A program made the position numbers and the translations under genes. The notes beneath the pieces were generated by a model. That model made no database searches, had not been told where the DNA came from, and was given only the letters and a program-made list of their open reading frames with translations. Below are positions 18,309-27,556 of a DNA stretch of 64,000 bases, in pieces (position 1 is the first letter of the stretch; every line of letters begins with the position of its first letter). The stretch comes from Serratia nevei. Its GTDB lineage: Bacteria > Pseudomonadota > Gammaproteobacteria > Enterobacterales > Enterobacteriaceae. The stretch is from assembly GCF_037948395.1 (NCBI RefSeq), contig NZ_CP149940.1:2046001-2110000 (forward strand). Direction: 5' to 3'.

Positions 18309-18977
18309 TTAGCCAATCAGATAGTATTTCAGCGTGTGCTTCATGTCCGGGCTCAGATCGTCGATGGATTTCAGCATCCAGCGCAGATAGCCGGGATCTT
18401 CCTGGGCGATGCGATCGATCTCCTGCCCGCGATATTTGCCGAATTTGAACTTCTTCAGCAGCACCGGTTGTTCGGTGATCTGCACCATTTGCTCCGGCGT
18501 CCAGCCCGAATCCTTGATGATGCGTTGCAGCAGCGCGGCGGTGACGTAGCAGTCATACAGCGCGCGGTGCGGGTACAGCGTGGCGTCCGCCGGTAGCTGC
18601 ACGTCCAGTTTCAGCGCATAGCGCAGATACTGGTTGCCGTACTTGATGTCCGGATACAGCGTGCGCGCCAGCTTGAGGGTACATATCCAGGCGCCGTTCA
18701 TCTCCGGCAGCACGCCGCGATCGAAAGCGGCGTTGTGCGCCACGTAGTAGGGGCTGCCCTGATAGCGGCCGATCGCCACCGCGATGCGCGGTTTGCCTTC
18801 CACCATTTGCTCGGTGATGTGATGAATCGCCATCGCGTCGAGGCTGATGGGGCGATCCGGGCTGACCAGATCGCTCATCGGGTTGGTCAATTGACCGTCG
18901 AGCAGATCGAGGGAGGCCACTTCCACCACGCCGCCGTCCAGCCCGCAGGTCTCGGTATCTATTACGCGTAACGTCAT
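18309..18977 (-). CDS. exoX: Exodeoxyribonuclease X
   Basis: A 222-residue DnaQ-superfamily 3'-5' exonuclease acting in mismatch repair and recombination. The DEDDh residues are visible: D and E in VIDTETCG, D in AHNAAFDRG, then H and D in HRALYDCYVTAA. A C-terminal FKFGKYRGQE motif follows, as in the E. coli protein. Start ATG at 18977 is chosen for the GGAGGA just upstream; the frame is open further but has no family similarity there. ptrB, exoX and holE are neighbours in E. coli as well. Confidence 0.94.
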   Translation of the reverse strand: MTLRVIDTETCGLDGGVVEVASLDLLDGQLTNPMSDLVSPDRPISLDAMAIHHITEQMVEGKPRIAVAIGRYQGSPYYVAHNAAFDRGVLPEMNGAWICTLKLARTLYPDIKYGNQYLRYALKLDVQLPADATLYPHRALYDCYVTAALLQRIIKDSGWTPEQMVQITEQPVLLKKFKFGKYRGQEIDRIAQEDPGYLRWMLKSIDDLSPDMKHTLKYYLIG

Positions 18978-19054
18978 GTTTTCCTCCGCGTTGCCGTCAG
19001 CCCTCAGCTTAACCGGCACAGGCGGCCGTGCCAACCGCACCCTCACTACAGGCA

Positions 19055-19078
19055 ATAAAAAACCCGCCTTGGCGGGTT
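19055..19078 (-). terminator. Terminator of the 36-residue protein gene
   Basis: Read on the minus strand, AACCCGCC-AA-GGCGGGTT is followed by TTTTATT. It ends the short gene at 19100-19210. Confidence 0.85.
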
Positions 19079-19099
19079 TAATGACGGATGGAAGGACGC

Positions 19100-19210
19100 T
19101 TACTCACCAGACGGATGCGCTTTTTTGGCGCGTTTCTCCGCACGTTTCTCAGCTGGGGTTTTCAACGGCTTCTTCTTCGCATTCTTTTTGCTATCCATTC
19201 CCTTACTCAT
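19100..19210 (-). CDS. Small lysine-rich basic protein (36 residues)
   Basis: A short frame with full expression signals: GAGAGG nine bases before the ATG, and a strong terminator 21 bases after the stop. The product MSKGMDSKKNAKKKP... is extremely rich in Lys, Arg and Ala (KTPAEKRAEKRAKKA), with no hydrophobic segment; it is likely a soluble nucleic-acid- or ribosome-binding protein, though this is only a guess from composition. I recall similar KTPAEKRA small proteins in Enterobacterales but cannot name the family. It lies between exoX and the dksA-like gene. Confidence 0.7.
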   Translation of the reverse strand: MSKGMDSKKNAKKKPLKTPAEKRAEKRAKKAHPSGE

Positions 19211-19364
19211 GATGGCCTCTCGTTACCTATGATTGGGTGGCTTGCTCAGCCATTAACCGCCTAAAGCCAAGAGGATGCAAGCGGCAAAGTGCAGGTTTAG
19301 GTTAACCGGCTGTTTGTGCATGAAATTTTGTTTTTGGATGACCGGGTGCTAAAAATAAATATTA

Positions 19365-19379
19365 TGTTATAATGTTACA
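19365..19379 (+). promoter_or_regulatory. Candidate Zur box overlapping the -10 of the dksA-like gene
   Basis: TGTTATAATGTTACA matches the core of the E. coli znu Zur operator (TGTTATAATATCACA) at all but two positions, and the flanking bases CTT also agree. A perfect -10 hexamer TATAAT (19368-19373) lies inside it, so bound Zur would block RNA polymerase. The start codon is 22 bases downstream. Sequence match is direct; Zur binding is inferred. Confidence 0.65.
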
Positions 19380-19401
19380 CTTTTGGTGTTGGGAGAGCGC
19401 A

Positions 19402-19827
19402 ATGACAGTCATGACGTTACCGGATGCGCAGCAACTGCTGGCCATGCCGGATTCTGATTATATGAACTCGGTTCAACGGGCGTTTTTCCGCCAACGGTTG
19501 CAGGACGAGCGGCAAAAGTTGCTGCTGCACATCGATGAGCTGAAAAAAGAGATCGACGGCGGTGAAGCGACGGGCGATGAAGCCGACAAGGCGGCGCGCG
19601 AAGAGGATCTGCGCCTGCTGTTCCGCCAGTTGGATCGCGAAAGCCGCCTGCTGCCGAAAATCGACGCGGCGCTGGCGCGATTGCAGAACGGCGAGTACGG
19701 CTACTGCCGGGAAACCAGCGAACCTATCGGGCTGGCGCGCCTGCTGCTGCGCCCGACGGCGGAGCTGAGCATCGAGGCGAAAACCGCACAGGAGATGCGT
19801 GAGCCGCATATGCGCAAAGGTGGCTAA
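19402..19827 (+). CDS. DksA-family RNA polymerase-binding protein without a zinc finger
   Basis: A 141-residue DksA/TraR-type protein. The coiled-coil tip that enters the polymerase secondary channel is preserved: Asp59, Asp62 and Ala64 in DEADKAAREED correspond to Asp71, Asp74 and Ala76 of DksA. Of the four zinc cysteines only Cys102 remains; the others read Thr105, Ser123 and Ala126. This is the pattern of zinc-independent DksA paralogues such as Pseudomonas DksA2, which take over from DksA in zinc starvation. ATG 19402 follows GGGAG; the longer frame would run through the promoter. The upstream Zur-like box supports zinc-controlled expression. Confidence 0.85.
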   Translation: MTVMTLPDAQQLLAMPDSDYMNSVQRAFFRQRLQDERQKLLLHIDELKKEIDGGEATGDEADKAAREEDLRLLFRQLDRESRLLPKIDAALARLQNGEYGYCRETSEPIGLARLLLRPTAELSIEAKTAQEMREPHMRKGG

Positions 19828-20976
<1,149 letters not shown>

Positions 20977-20979
20977 CGT

Positions 20980-21008
20980 AAAAAACCCGCCGTTACGGCG
21001 GGTTTTTT
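20980..21008. terminator. Bidirectional terminator between pip and holE
   Basis: AACCCGCCG (20984-20992) and CGGCGGGTT (20996-21004) form a perfect stem flanked by A and T runs, serving both convergent genes. Confidence 0.92.
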
Positions 21009-21009
21009 G

Positions 21010-21240
21010 TTATTTGACCTTCGGCTCGTACGGCAGGCGCGAAAACCTGTGGGATTCCGCGCGGTAGTACGCCACGCGCTCGCGAAAATAGTCGCGCAGC
21101 ACTTCCGGCTGCTCACGCTCCACCACTTCCGGGATCACCGGCATGTTGTAGCGCTCTTTGTACGCCACGCCTGAGGCGGCGAGATCCACGTTCACCCGGT
21201 CCATCTCTTCTTTAGACAGTTCGGCCAGATTGTAACCCAC
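21010..21240 (-). CDS. holE: DNA polymerase III theta subunit
   Basis: A 76-residue protein that binds and stabilises the epsilon proofreading subunit in the Pol III core. It aligns along its full length with E. coli HolE, including [27 protein letters not shown] and the C-terminal SRLPYEPK. It is monocistronic and shares a terminator with pip. The nearby exoX and ptrB match the E. coli neighbourhood. Confidence 0.95.
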   Translation of the reverse strand: MGYNLAELSKEEMDRVNVDLAASGVAYKERYNMPVIPEVVEREQPEVLRDYFRERVAYYRAESHRFSRLPYEPKVK

Positions 21241-21584
21241 GCTATGCTCCTTACTTACTTTGCCGCTTTGAACCTGCGCAGAAGGTAATCCACCCGGGGG
21301 CGCTTGGCAAGCCCGTTGCGCCGCTGCCGTGGGCGATATTTATCCGGGAGTAATGCAATCTATTTATTCTTTTAAATAAGAATGATTCGCTTTTTGATTA
21401 AAATAAAAGATGAAAATAATTATCATGTTAATTCTCAATGTGGTGTTGATATTTTAATTTATTGATATATATGATTTTTATAATTAATGTGATTTGAGTG
21501 TAAATAAGGTGTTTTTATTTTCACGGCGGCAGGGCATAATGCGCGGAAATTAAATTCATGACCTGCAAAATAAAAGGAATCATT
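21241..21584. other. AT-rich ftnA promoter region
   Basis: About 340 bases between the divergent holE and ftnA, markedly AT-rich from about 21350 on, which fits H-NS binding. It contains the Fur-type site listed separately. No gene is supported. Confidence 0.5.
21411..21425 (-). promoter_or_regulatory. Fur-type box upstream of ftnA
   Basis: On the minus strand TGATAAT-T-ATTTTCA matches the 7-1-7 Fur consensus TGATAAT-N-ATTATCA at all but one base. It lies about 160 bases before ftnA in an AT-rich tract. In E. coli, Fur activates ftnA by displacing H-NS from upstream sites; the same arrangement is inferred here. Confidence 0.55.
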
Positions 21585-22103
21585 ATGCTGACGCAAGAAA
21601 TGACTCAAAAGCTGAATGAGCAACTGAATCTGGAGTTCTACTCCGCCAACCTGTACCTGCAGATGAGCGCATGGTGCAGCGATAAAGGCTTTGAAGGCGC
21701 CGCCGCATTTCTTAAAGAGCACTCTCAGGAAGAGATGCAGCATATGCAACGTCTGTTCGACTACCTGAGCGACACCGGCTCTCTGCCGCTGCTGGGCAGC
21801 ATCGCCGCACCGCCGGTGACGTTCGAATCGCTGGCGGACGTGTTCCAGCAGACCTACGAACACGAACAGCTGATCACCCGTCAGATCAACGAACTGGCGC
21901 ACGCCGCTATGACCGCACACGATTACTCCACCTTCAATTTCCTGCAGTGGTACGTGGCGGAGCAGCACGAAGAAGAGAAACTGTTCAAATCCGTGCTGGA
22001 TAAGCTGGCGCTGGTGGGCACCAGCGGCAAAGGCCTGTTCTTCATCGACAAAGATCTGAAGAAAATGGGCGCGATGGGCCAGGGCGGCAACGGCCAGGCT
22101 TAA
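21585..22103 (+). CDS. ftnA: Non-haem ferritin FtnA
   Basis: A 172-residue ferritin that forms the 24-subunit iron store. The four-helix ferroxidase ligands are visible: a glutamate in [10 protein letters not shown], the EEMQHM motif, and later glutamates in QTYEHEQ and VAEQHEEEK. The start at 21585 follows AAAGGA and gives [13 protein letters not shown]; nine further upstream codons are ignored. The C-terminal tail ends in a glycine-rich MGQGGNGQA. Iron-dependent control via Fur and H-NS is likely from the promoter. Confidence 0.95.
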   Translation: MLTQEMTQKLNEQLNLEFYSANLYLQMSAWCSDKGFEGAAAFLKEHSQEEMQHMQRLFDYLSDTGSLPLLGSIAAPPVTFESLADVFQQTYEHEQLITRQINELAHAAMTAHDYSTFNFLQWYVAEQHEEEKLFKSVLDKLALVGTSGKGLFFIDKDLKKMGAMGQGGNGQA

Positions 22104-22123
22104 TCCGCATCAGAACACCGAAA

Positions 22124-22160
22124 AACCGCGCGCGGGCGAGCCTGACGCGCGGTTTTTTTT
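22124..22160 (+). terminator. Rho-independent terminator of ftnA
   Basis: AACCGCGCG (22124-22132) pairs with CGCGCGGTT (22146-22154), followed by eight T residues. Confidence 0.9.
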
Positions 22161-22428
22161 ACCCTGCGTTTATCGCGGTTATGCGGCGATACGTGCTGCC
22201 GGATCGCAAAATGCCAGTGATGCGCTCGACTTGCCGCAGCGTGGTCGTTATGATTTACCGCGATACGCTACAGGGATGGTAGAGTCAAAACAGCGGGTTA
22301 GCCGATACAACCCGTTTTTCTGTTTACCCGTGGCGCAATCACTTGCGGTGGGTTGGGGCCGCTGATACATCGCCTTGGCTGTGGCCTTAACCCTTATGAC
22401 CCTCTTTATACTGTTAAGGGATACCACT
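22161..22428. other. ftnA-yobA intergenic region
   Basis: About 270 bases presumably holding the yobA operon promoter. I recognise no convincing CueR, CusR or CpxR operator in it. Confidence 0.3.
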
Positions 22429-22812
22429 GTGATCGGTAAAATTCGTTCCTCCTGTCGCCTGCTTTCCACCGTTTTCGTCCTGTTCGTCGGCCTGTCTTCG
22501 CAGCAAGCGCTGGCGCACGCCCATCTGAAAGTGGAAACGCCGAAGGCCGACGCCAGCGTCAGCCCGGCGCCGAAAGCGCTGACCCTCAGCTTCTCCGAAG
22601 GCATCGAGCCGAACTTCAGCGGCGTGAAAATCACCGGCCCAGACAACGCCGTGGTGAAAACCGGCAAGCTGCAGCTCGATCCGAACAACAACACCCAGGT
22701 CAATGTGCCGATCGAAGGCGAACTGAGCGCGGGCAAATACAACGTCAGCTGGCATGTGGTTTCGGTCGACGGGCATAAAACCAAAGGCCAGTACAGCTTC
22801 ACCGTAAACTGA
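22429..22812 (+). CDS. yobA: CopC-domain periplasmic protein YobA
   Basis: A 127-residue exported protein. A signal peptide of about 28 residues ends SSQQALA, leaving a mature N-terminal histidine (HAHLKVE), the copper ligand typical of CopC; a second histidine pair lies in the HVVSVDGHKTKG motif near the end. GTG 22429 is preferred because AAGGG stands eight bases upstream; longer in-frame starts would spoil the signal peptide. It is the first gene of yobA-yebZ-yebY, thought to act in copper uptake or handling. Confidence 0.9.
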   Translation: MIGKIRSSCRLLSTVFVLFVGLSSQQALAHAHLKVETPKADASVSPAPKALTLSFSEGIEPNFSGVKITGPDNAVVKTGKLQLDPNNNTQVNVPIEGELSAGKYNVSWHVVSVDGHKTKGQYSFTVN

Positions 22813-22814
22813 TC

Positions 22815-23696
22815 GTGAGTCTGGCGACCCTGTTCGTTCTGTGTCGCTTGGTGCACTTTGCGGCGGTGATGCTGATGTTCGGCATCAGTCTGTTCACCGC
22901 CTTATTGTCACCGCAGCGCCTCTCCCCGATCCTCTCCCGCGATGTGCGCCCGCTGCTGCTTGCCGGCACCTGGATTGCCGGGCTTTCCGCCGTGGCGCTG
23001 CTGGCCATTCAAGCCGGGCAAATGGGCGACGGTTGGGAAGACGCCTGGCGGCTGGAGGTCTGGTGGGCGGTGCTCGGCACCACCTTCGGCGAAGTGTGGC
23101 GCTGGCATCTGGGCCTGTCGCTGCTGGCGATCCTGAGCCTGCTGCTGCCGGAACGGCCGCGCGCGCAGGCGTTGGCGCTGTGTTCGGCGTTGCTGCTGGT
23201 CAGCCTGGCGTTCATCGGCCACGCGGCGATGCACGAAGGCACGCTGGGCGTGCTGCACCGCGCCAACCATGCGGTGCACCTGCTGGCCGCCGGTTATTGG
23301 TTCGGCTGCCTGGCGCCGTTGCTGGTTTGCCTGCGTTACCTGCAGCCGCCGCAGTGGCGCAGCGACGCCATCACCACGCTGATCCGTTTCTCGCGCTGGG
23401 GGCACCTGGCGGTGGCGGCGGTGATCGTCACCGGCATCGTCAACAGCCTGATCATTCTCGGCGGTTGGCCGCTCAACCTCGGCTCGCCTTATCAGCGCCT
23501 GCTGCTGATCAAAACCGCGCTGGTGGCGCTGATGGTGATGGTGGCGCTGGCCAATCGCTACGCCATCGTGCCGGCAATGAGCCGCGTGCCGGCGCTGGCG
23601 CAGCGCGGCGTGGTGCTGGCCTGCTGGCTCGAAGTCGGGTTGGGGATGGCGGTGCTGCTGCTGGTCAGTTTATTTGCAACCTATGCGCCGGTTTGA
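22815..23696 (+). CDS. yebZ: CopD-family copper membrane protein YebZ
   Basis: A 293-residue inner-membrane protein with about eight hydrophobic segments and conserved histidines (RLVHFAAVM, HAAMHEGTLG, HAVHLLAAGYWFG) of the CopD family, which is proposed to move copper across the inner membrane. The GTG start lies two bases after the yobA stop, so translation is probably coupled. Length matches E. coli YebZ (290). Confidence 0.92.
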   Translation: MSLATLFVLCRLVHFAAVMLMFGISLFTALLSPQRLSPILSRDVRPLLLAGTWIAGLSAVALLAIQAGQMGDGWEDAWRLEVWWAVLGTTFGEVWRWHLGLSLLAILSLLLPERPRAQALALCSALLLVSLAFIGHAAMHEGTLGVLHRANHAVHLLAAGYWFGCLAPLLVCLRYLQPPQWRSDAITTLIRFSRWGHLAVAAVIVTGIVNSLIILGGWPLNLGSPYQRLLLIKTALVALMVMVALANRYAIVPAMSRVPALAQRGVVLACWLEVGLGMAVLLLVSLFATYAPV

Positions 23697-23765
23697 CATT
23701 TCGGCTTGCCGCAACCGGGCAAGCTGCGGGAAAATCGACGTGAATAGCAACCTTAAGGCCAACAC

Positions 23766-24107
23766 ATGAAATCGGTATTACTCGGCATTACGCTGCTGGC
23801 AACCGCGACCGGCGCGCTGGCGGCAGACAAACTGGTGAACATCACCAAACTGGAATACGGCAAACAGTGGGCGTTCACCAAGGAAGAAGTGACGCTGCAG
23901 TGCCGCAGCGGCGGCGCGCTGTTCGTGCTCAACAACAGCACTCTGATGCAATACCCGCTCAACGACGCAGCGGAGCAGCAGGTGAAGAAGGGCCATCAGC
24001 GCGCGCAACCGCTGGAGGTGCTCCTGCTGGACGACCCTGCCGAACCGGGGAAAAAAATGAGCCTGGCGCCGTTCATTGAACGCGCCGAGAAGCTGTGCGC
24101 TGACTAA
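23766..24107 (+). CDS. yebY: YebY, DUF2511 periplasmic protein
   Basis: A 113-residue exported protein with a signal peptide cleaved after GALA (about residue 19) and two cysteines (TLQCRSGG, AEKLCAD) likely to form a disulfide. Same length as E. coli YebY and third in the conserved yobA-yebZ-yebY operon. Molecular function unknown; a copper-related role is inferred from the operon. Confidence 0.92.
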   Translation: MKSVLLGITLLATATGALAADKLVNITKLEYGKQWAFTKEEVTLQCRSGGALFVLNNSTLMQYPLNDAAEQQVKKGHQRAQPLEVLLLDDPAEPGKKMSLAPFIERAEKLCAD

Positions 24108-24239
24108 CCGCTTGTTTGCCAACGCCTTGCCCAGCGCGCGCGGATTGATGCGCATTTGCCGCATAGTTATTTCGTCACGAAACTATCACGCGGCCGCTGG
24201 GCGGCTGGCAAAACTGGCGCGGTAGGCTACTCTTAAAGT

Positions 24240-24345
24240 GCACGGCTGAACAAGCCCTGCATTAAATGCCAACTTTTAGCGCACGGCTCTCTCCCAAGAG
24301 CCATTTCCCTAGACCGAATATAGGAATCGTATTCGGTCTTTTTTT
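24240..24345 (+). ncRNA. sdsR: Small RNA SdsR (RyeB)
   Basis: Strongly conserved Hfq-dependent sRNA of stationary phase. The stretch TGCCAACTTTTAGCGCACGG, the CGGCTCTCTCCCAAGAGCC hairpin and the terminator GACCGAATA..TATTCGGTC plus seven T are nearly identical to E. coli SdsR. A -10-like CTACTCT lies just upstream (24227-24233), compatible with sigma-S. The position after yebY is the E. coli one. The overlapping antisense RyeA/SraC of E. coli may exist but is not evident. The 5' end is estimated by alignment to about one or two bases. Confidence 0.93.
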
Positions 24346-24553
24346 GTGTGATTGATTTATAAGTAAATTTCACTTAAGACGCCAGCAACAATCCCCGTTC
24401 CTCTTTTCGCGTCACAGCCATAAGCCCGAGCTCCCGTTTCACTCCCCACCCGCACATATCGCTAATTTAGCCGCACCAAAAGTCATTACGTCATTTATGG
24501 CGCTGATAAGCTCCGGTCATTGCTCCCATCACCGGTTAAACGAAAGTGGCATT
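24346..24553. other. Region after SdsR
   Basis: About 200 AT-rich bases with no supported gene. It probably holds the promoter of the following leader and hypothetical gene. Confidence 0.3.
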
Positions 24554-24601
24554 ATGGGGAATATCAAGGTATTAGGCGTTGTAAAAGGAAACCTGTTTTG
24601 A
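24554..24601 (+). CDS. Possible 15-residue upstream reading frame
   Basis: ATG 24554 opens MGNIKVLGVVKGNLF and its TGA (24599-24601) overlaps the TTG start of the next gene (24598-24600). Such an overlap suggests translational coupling. There is no clear ribosome site before the ATG, so it may be fortuitous. Confidence 0.3.
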   Translation: MGNIKVLGVVKGNLF

Positions 24602-25005
24602 ACGATCGGTTGAGTCGGTTGAAGAGGGCGCTGCCCGGCTATCTCGATGCGTGGCGTGAGGGGGTTTTACCCTCTGACTGGGGGCAGGTAGCTAATCCTG
24701 AAGTGGTTGCCGCCCTGTTGGCGGAGTGGGAGGCGCTGAGCGAATTGGCGTCTCTGTTCGAAAACGCCACTGAAACCCCTTCCGATCCCGCCGCGTTTTG
24801 GCAGGCGCGTGCCGAGCTGATGGCGCAGCGCAATCTCGAACTCAGTGCCCAACTGGCGACGCCAATCCGTTTGCCCGGCGTGCGGGTGGCCTTTTTTGGC
24901 TATGTGAAAACGGCGGTGATGGACGCCAGGCAGGTGAAGGCGGCGATTCGTGATGCCGGTTTTATCATTGCGGGCGATGATAAAAACGACAGCGTACCGT
25001 CATGA
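24598..25005 (+). CDS. Hypothetical cytoplasmic protein
   Basis: I do not recognise this family. From the TTG at 24598, which follows AAAAGGA by eight bases, the product is 135 residues: an N-terminal helical region (NDRLSRLKRALPGYLDAWREG), a tryptophan-rich middle and a C-terminal half with VRVAFFGYVKTAVMDARQVKAAIRDAGF. No signal peptide or membrane segment. The frame is open to 24520, but that extension is less likely. It is probably a lineage-specific gene. Confidence 0.6.
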   Translation: MNDRLSRLKRALPGYLDAWREGVLPSDWGQVANPEVVAALLAEWEALSELASLFENATETPSDPAAFWQARAELMAQRNLELSAQLATPIRLPGVRVAFFGYVKTAVMDARQVKAAIRDAGFIIAGDDKNDSVPS

Positions 25006-25140
25006 CCGCTGTCCTGTAACGCGTGAGTTTGGAGAATAAACGCGAACGAATAATGTCGCTCCTGTGATACGGAGCAAGGTTCAATTCATCCAGTCAATTT
25101 GTTAGGATCGCCTGACCTACATGACTATTGGTGCAGTACA

Positions 25141-25491
25141 TTGAAAATTAAAGCGTTGTTATTTGTTGCGTTGGCCGCGCTGGCCGGCTGCAGCCAGGAG
25201 GGAACCTCGATGAATCAGCCCGCGAACGAGAAAGGCGGCCAAACGGAGGTGTTGCTGGTGAACAGCGCGCTGGTGGACTGCGTGGGCGTCGGCCCGATGA
25301 AGTGCATGCAGGTGCGCCGTTCCGCGCAGCAGCCGTGGGAGTTGTTCTATACCGGTATCGAGGGTTTCACCTTCGAACCGGGCTATCAGTATCGGCTGAA
25401 AGTGCTTGTTACTCCGGTGGAGAACGTGCCGGCCGATGCTTCATCGCTGCGCTATACGCTGATTGAGCAGATGGAAAAGAACAAGGCGTAA
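25141..25491 (+). CDS. DUF4377 lipoprotein
   Basis: A 116-residue lipoprotein. TTG 25141 gives MKIKALLFVALAALAGCSQ with a lipobox (LAGC), so the mature protein is lipid-anchored; Ser at +3 suggests outer-membrane sorting. The body carries DUF4377 features: a cysteine pair (VDCVGVGPMKCMQV), IEGFTFEPGYQYRLKV and PADASSLRYTLIEQM. This domain often accompanies META/HslJ-type envelope proteins. The ribosome site is weak, so the start is uncertain by a few codons; a longer frame would bury the signal. Confidence 0.8.
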   Translation: MKIKALLFVALAALAGCSQEGTSMNQPANEKGGQTEVLLVNSALVDCVGVGPMKCMQVRRSAQQPWELFYTGIEGFTFEPGYQYRLKVLVTPVENVPADASSLRYTLIEQMEKNKA

Positions 25492-25503
25492 TGGATCTAC
25501 CTT

Positions 25504-25537
25504 GTCACCACCAAATGGCGTTTCATTTGGTGGTGAC
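25504..25537. terminator. Perfect 14-bp inverted repeat
   Basis: GTCACCACCAAATG and CATTTGGTGGTGAC flank a six-base loop between two convergent genes. No immediate T run follows, but a T-rich tract begins about 15 bases later. Probably a terminator. Confidence 0.55.
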
Positions 25538-25541
25538 GTCT

Positions 25542-25844
25542 TCAGGAAAGTTTGTCTTTTTTCTTTCTTCTGGAGGATTCGAAAGTGGAGAAGGCATGTG
25601 CAAGAGCAAACCCCAACGCACAGTAGCGTAGAGGCCAATTTTCTTTGGCCCATGTTTCAGAGTCAGCAATAAACATCGCGTTGCCGTTGGCAAAAAGGGT
25701 AAATTGCCAGCAAAGGATTAAAAAGCATATCGTAACCAGAACGACATAACCCTTGGAACCCAGAGGCGGTCTGAAGCCGTATTTCACGGCCAGACAGGCC
25801 GCGGCAGCGAGAGTTGAAAGAATATAATATAAAGTCGGTTCCAT
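25542..25844 (-). CDS. Hypothetical small membrane protein
   Basis: A 100-residue protein with two clear hydrophobic segments (about residues 4-24 and 33-54) and a possible third near WPLRYCALGFALAHAF, ending in a basic tail RRKKKDKLS. ATG 25844 is preferred for the AGGA six bases upstream; the open frame continues to 25901. Lower GC than surrounding genes. No family recognised. Confidence 0.55.
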   Translation of the reverse strand: MEPTLYYILSTLAAAACLAVKYGFRPPLGSKGYVVLVTICFLILCWQFTLFANGNAMFIADSETWAKENWPLRYCALGFALAHAFSTFESSRRKKKDKLS

Positions 25845-26130
25845 TACTGTTCCTGGTGATTTTATCTTCCCTGATATTCGACCGAAAAACAGCCACACCA
25901 TAACGCAACGCCAGAAGCATGATCAACTTTTGCTGATTTGAAGAGGGAAGGCTTGAACGCGCTGAGGGTGCGACGCGTGGCGCGTGGAGGCAGCACTATG
26001 CGGAGTTGGGCAACCCTGATCCCTCGACTAAACTGGTCTGTTCACTGCGCTTGTTTTCGCACTTTCTTAAGTATATCGAGAAAATCAGGTATATTGTCCT
26101 TCGGTTTTTAGCTACCAAGAAAAAATTACT

Positions 26131-27330
26131 ATGATTATCAAACCTAAAATTCGTGGTTTTATCTGCACCACCGCTCACCCGGCAGGCTGTGAAGCCAACG
26201 TCCGTGAGCAAATCGCCTACGTTAAGTCGCGCGGCGAACTGAAAAACGGGCCTAAAAAGGTGCTGGTCATTGGTGCATCCACCGGTTACGGTCTGGCCTC
26301 GCGCATCAATGCCGCTTTCGGCAGCGGTGCGGCCACCATCGGCGTATTTTTCGAGAAGCCTGGCAGCGAAGGCAAAACCGGTTCCGCCGGTTGGTACAAC
26401 TCCGCCGGTTTCGACAAGGCAGCTAAAGAAGAAGGCCTGTACGCGAAAAGCATCAACGGCGATGCATTCTCCAACGAGTGCCGTCAGACCGTGATCGATC
26501 TGATTAAAAAAGACCTGGGTCAGGTTGACCTGGTGGTTTACTCGCTGGCTTCGCCGGTGCGTAAGATGCCGGAAACCGGCGAAGTGGTGCGTTCCGCACT
26601 GAAGCCGATCGGCGAGCCGTACAAATCCGTCGCGCTGGACACCAACAAAGACGTGCTGGTTGAAGCCGTGGTCGAGCCGGCCAACGAGCAAGAAATCGCC
26701 GACACCGTGAAGGTGATGGGCGGCCAGGACTGGCAGCTGTGGATGGACGCGCTGGACGAAGCGGGCGTGCTGGCGGATAACGCGCAGTCTGTCGCTTACT
26801 CCTACATCGGTACCGATCTGACCTGGCCAATCTACTGGCACGGTACGCTGGGCAAGGCGAAAGAAGATCTGGATCGCGCGGCGCACGCCATCAACCAGAA
26901 GCTGCAGGCCAAAGGCGGCGCGGCTTACGTTGCGGTGCTCAAGTCGGTAGTGACTCAGGCTTCCTCCGCCATTCCGGTAATGCCGCTGTATATCTCCATC
27001 GTGTTCAAGATCATGAAGGAGCAGGGCATTCACGAAGGCTGCATCGAGCAGATCCAGCGTCTGTTCGCCACCAAGCTGTACAGCGGTGCGGCGCCGGACA
27101 CCGACGAGAAACACCGTCTGCGTCTGGATGACTGGGAGCTGCGCGACGCCGTGCAGGAAACCTGCCGTGAAATCTGGCAGCAGCTGAACGACAACAACAT
27201 CAACGAACTGACCGATTACCAGGGCTACAAGGCGGAATTCCTGCGCCTGTTCGGCTTTGGTCTGCAGGGCGTTGACTACGACGCCGATCTGAGCGGCGAA
27301 GCCAACTTCGATGTGATCGAACTGGTCTAA
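26131..27330 (+). CDS. fabV: Enoyl-ACP reductase FabV
   Basis: A 399-residue NADH-dependent trans-2-enoyl-ACP reductase, the last step of the fatty acid elongation cycle. It belongs to the enlarged SDR-like FabV class, which tolerates triclosan. The cofactor motif is [15 protein letters not shown], and the FabV signature Tyr-X8-Lys is present as Tyr235 and Lys244 in [12 protein letters not shown]. The N-terminal [20 protein letters not shown] is typical. It is monocistronic with its own terminator. Whether a FabI is also encoded elsewhere cannot be seen. Confidence 0.97.
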   Translation: MIIKPKIRGFICTTAHPAGCEANVREQIAYVKSRGELKNGPKKVLVIGASTGYGLASRINAAFGSGAATIGVFFEKPGSEGKTGSAGWYNSAGFDKAAKEEGLYAKSINGDAFSNECRQTVIDLIKKDLGQVDLVVYSLASPVRKMPETGEVVRSALKPIGEPYKSVALDTNKDVLVEAVVEPANEQEIADTVKVMGGQDWQLWMDALDEAGVLADNAQSVAYSYIGTDLTWPIYWHGTLGKAKEDLDRAAHAINQKLQAKGGAAYVAVLKSVVTQASSAIPVMPLYISIVFKIMKEQGIHEGCIEQIQRLFATKLYSGAAPDTDEKHRLRLDDWELRDAVQETCREIWQQLNDNNINELTDYQGYKAEFLRLFGFGLQGVDYDADLSGEANFDVIELV

Positions 27331-27349
27331 GCGCGTCGAGCGGTCAAAC

Positions 27350-27375
27350 AAGGTCGGGTTAGCCCGGCCTTTTTT
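27350..27375 (+). terminator. Rho-independent terminator of fabV
   Basis: AAGGTCGGG pairs with CCCGGCCTT around TTAG, followed by a T run. Confidence 0.85.
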
Positions 27376-27556
27376 ATTGCACGCGAATTATCGGGTGGCT
27401 AAGCGAAAATGTTTATTTCAGGTTAATAGGTTAACCAGGTGATTAACATCGACGGGCGGCGTTGAAATAACGGCGGTTATTAAACTAAAGAAAGTCATTT
27501 TTTTATTTACCCTTGCCGCCGGCTGCGGGTATTTTATTTCCTTTAAGGAGAAAACG

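Noticed and set aside
16232..18316. 694-codon open frame opposite ptrB
   Set aside because: Antisense shadow of a clear PtrB coding sequence.
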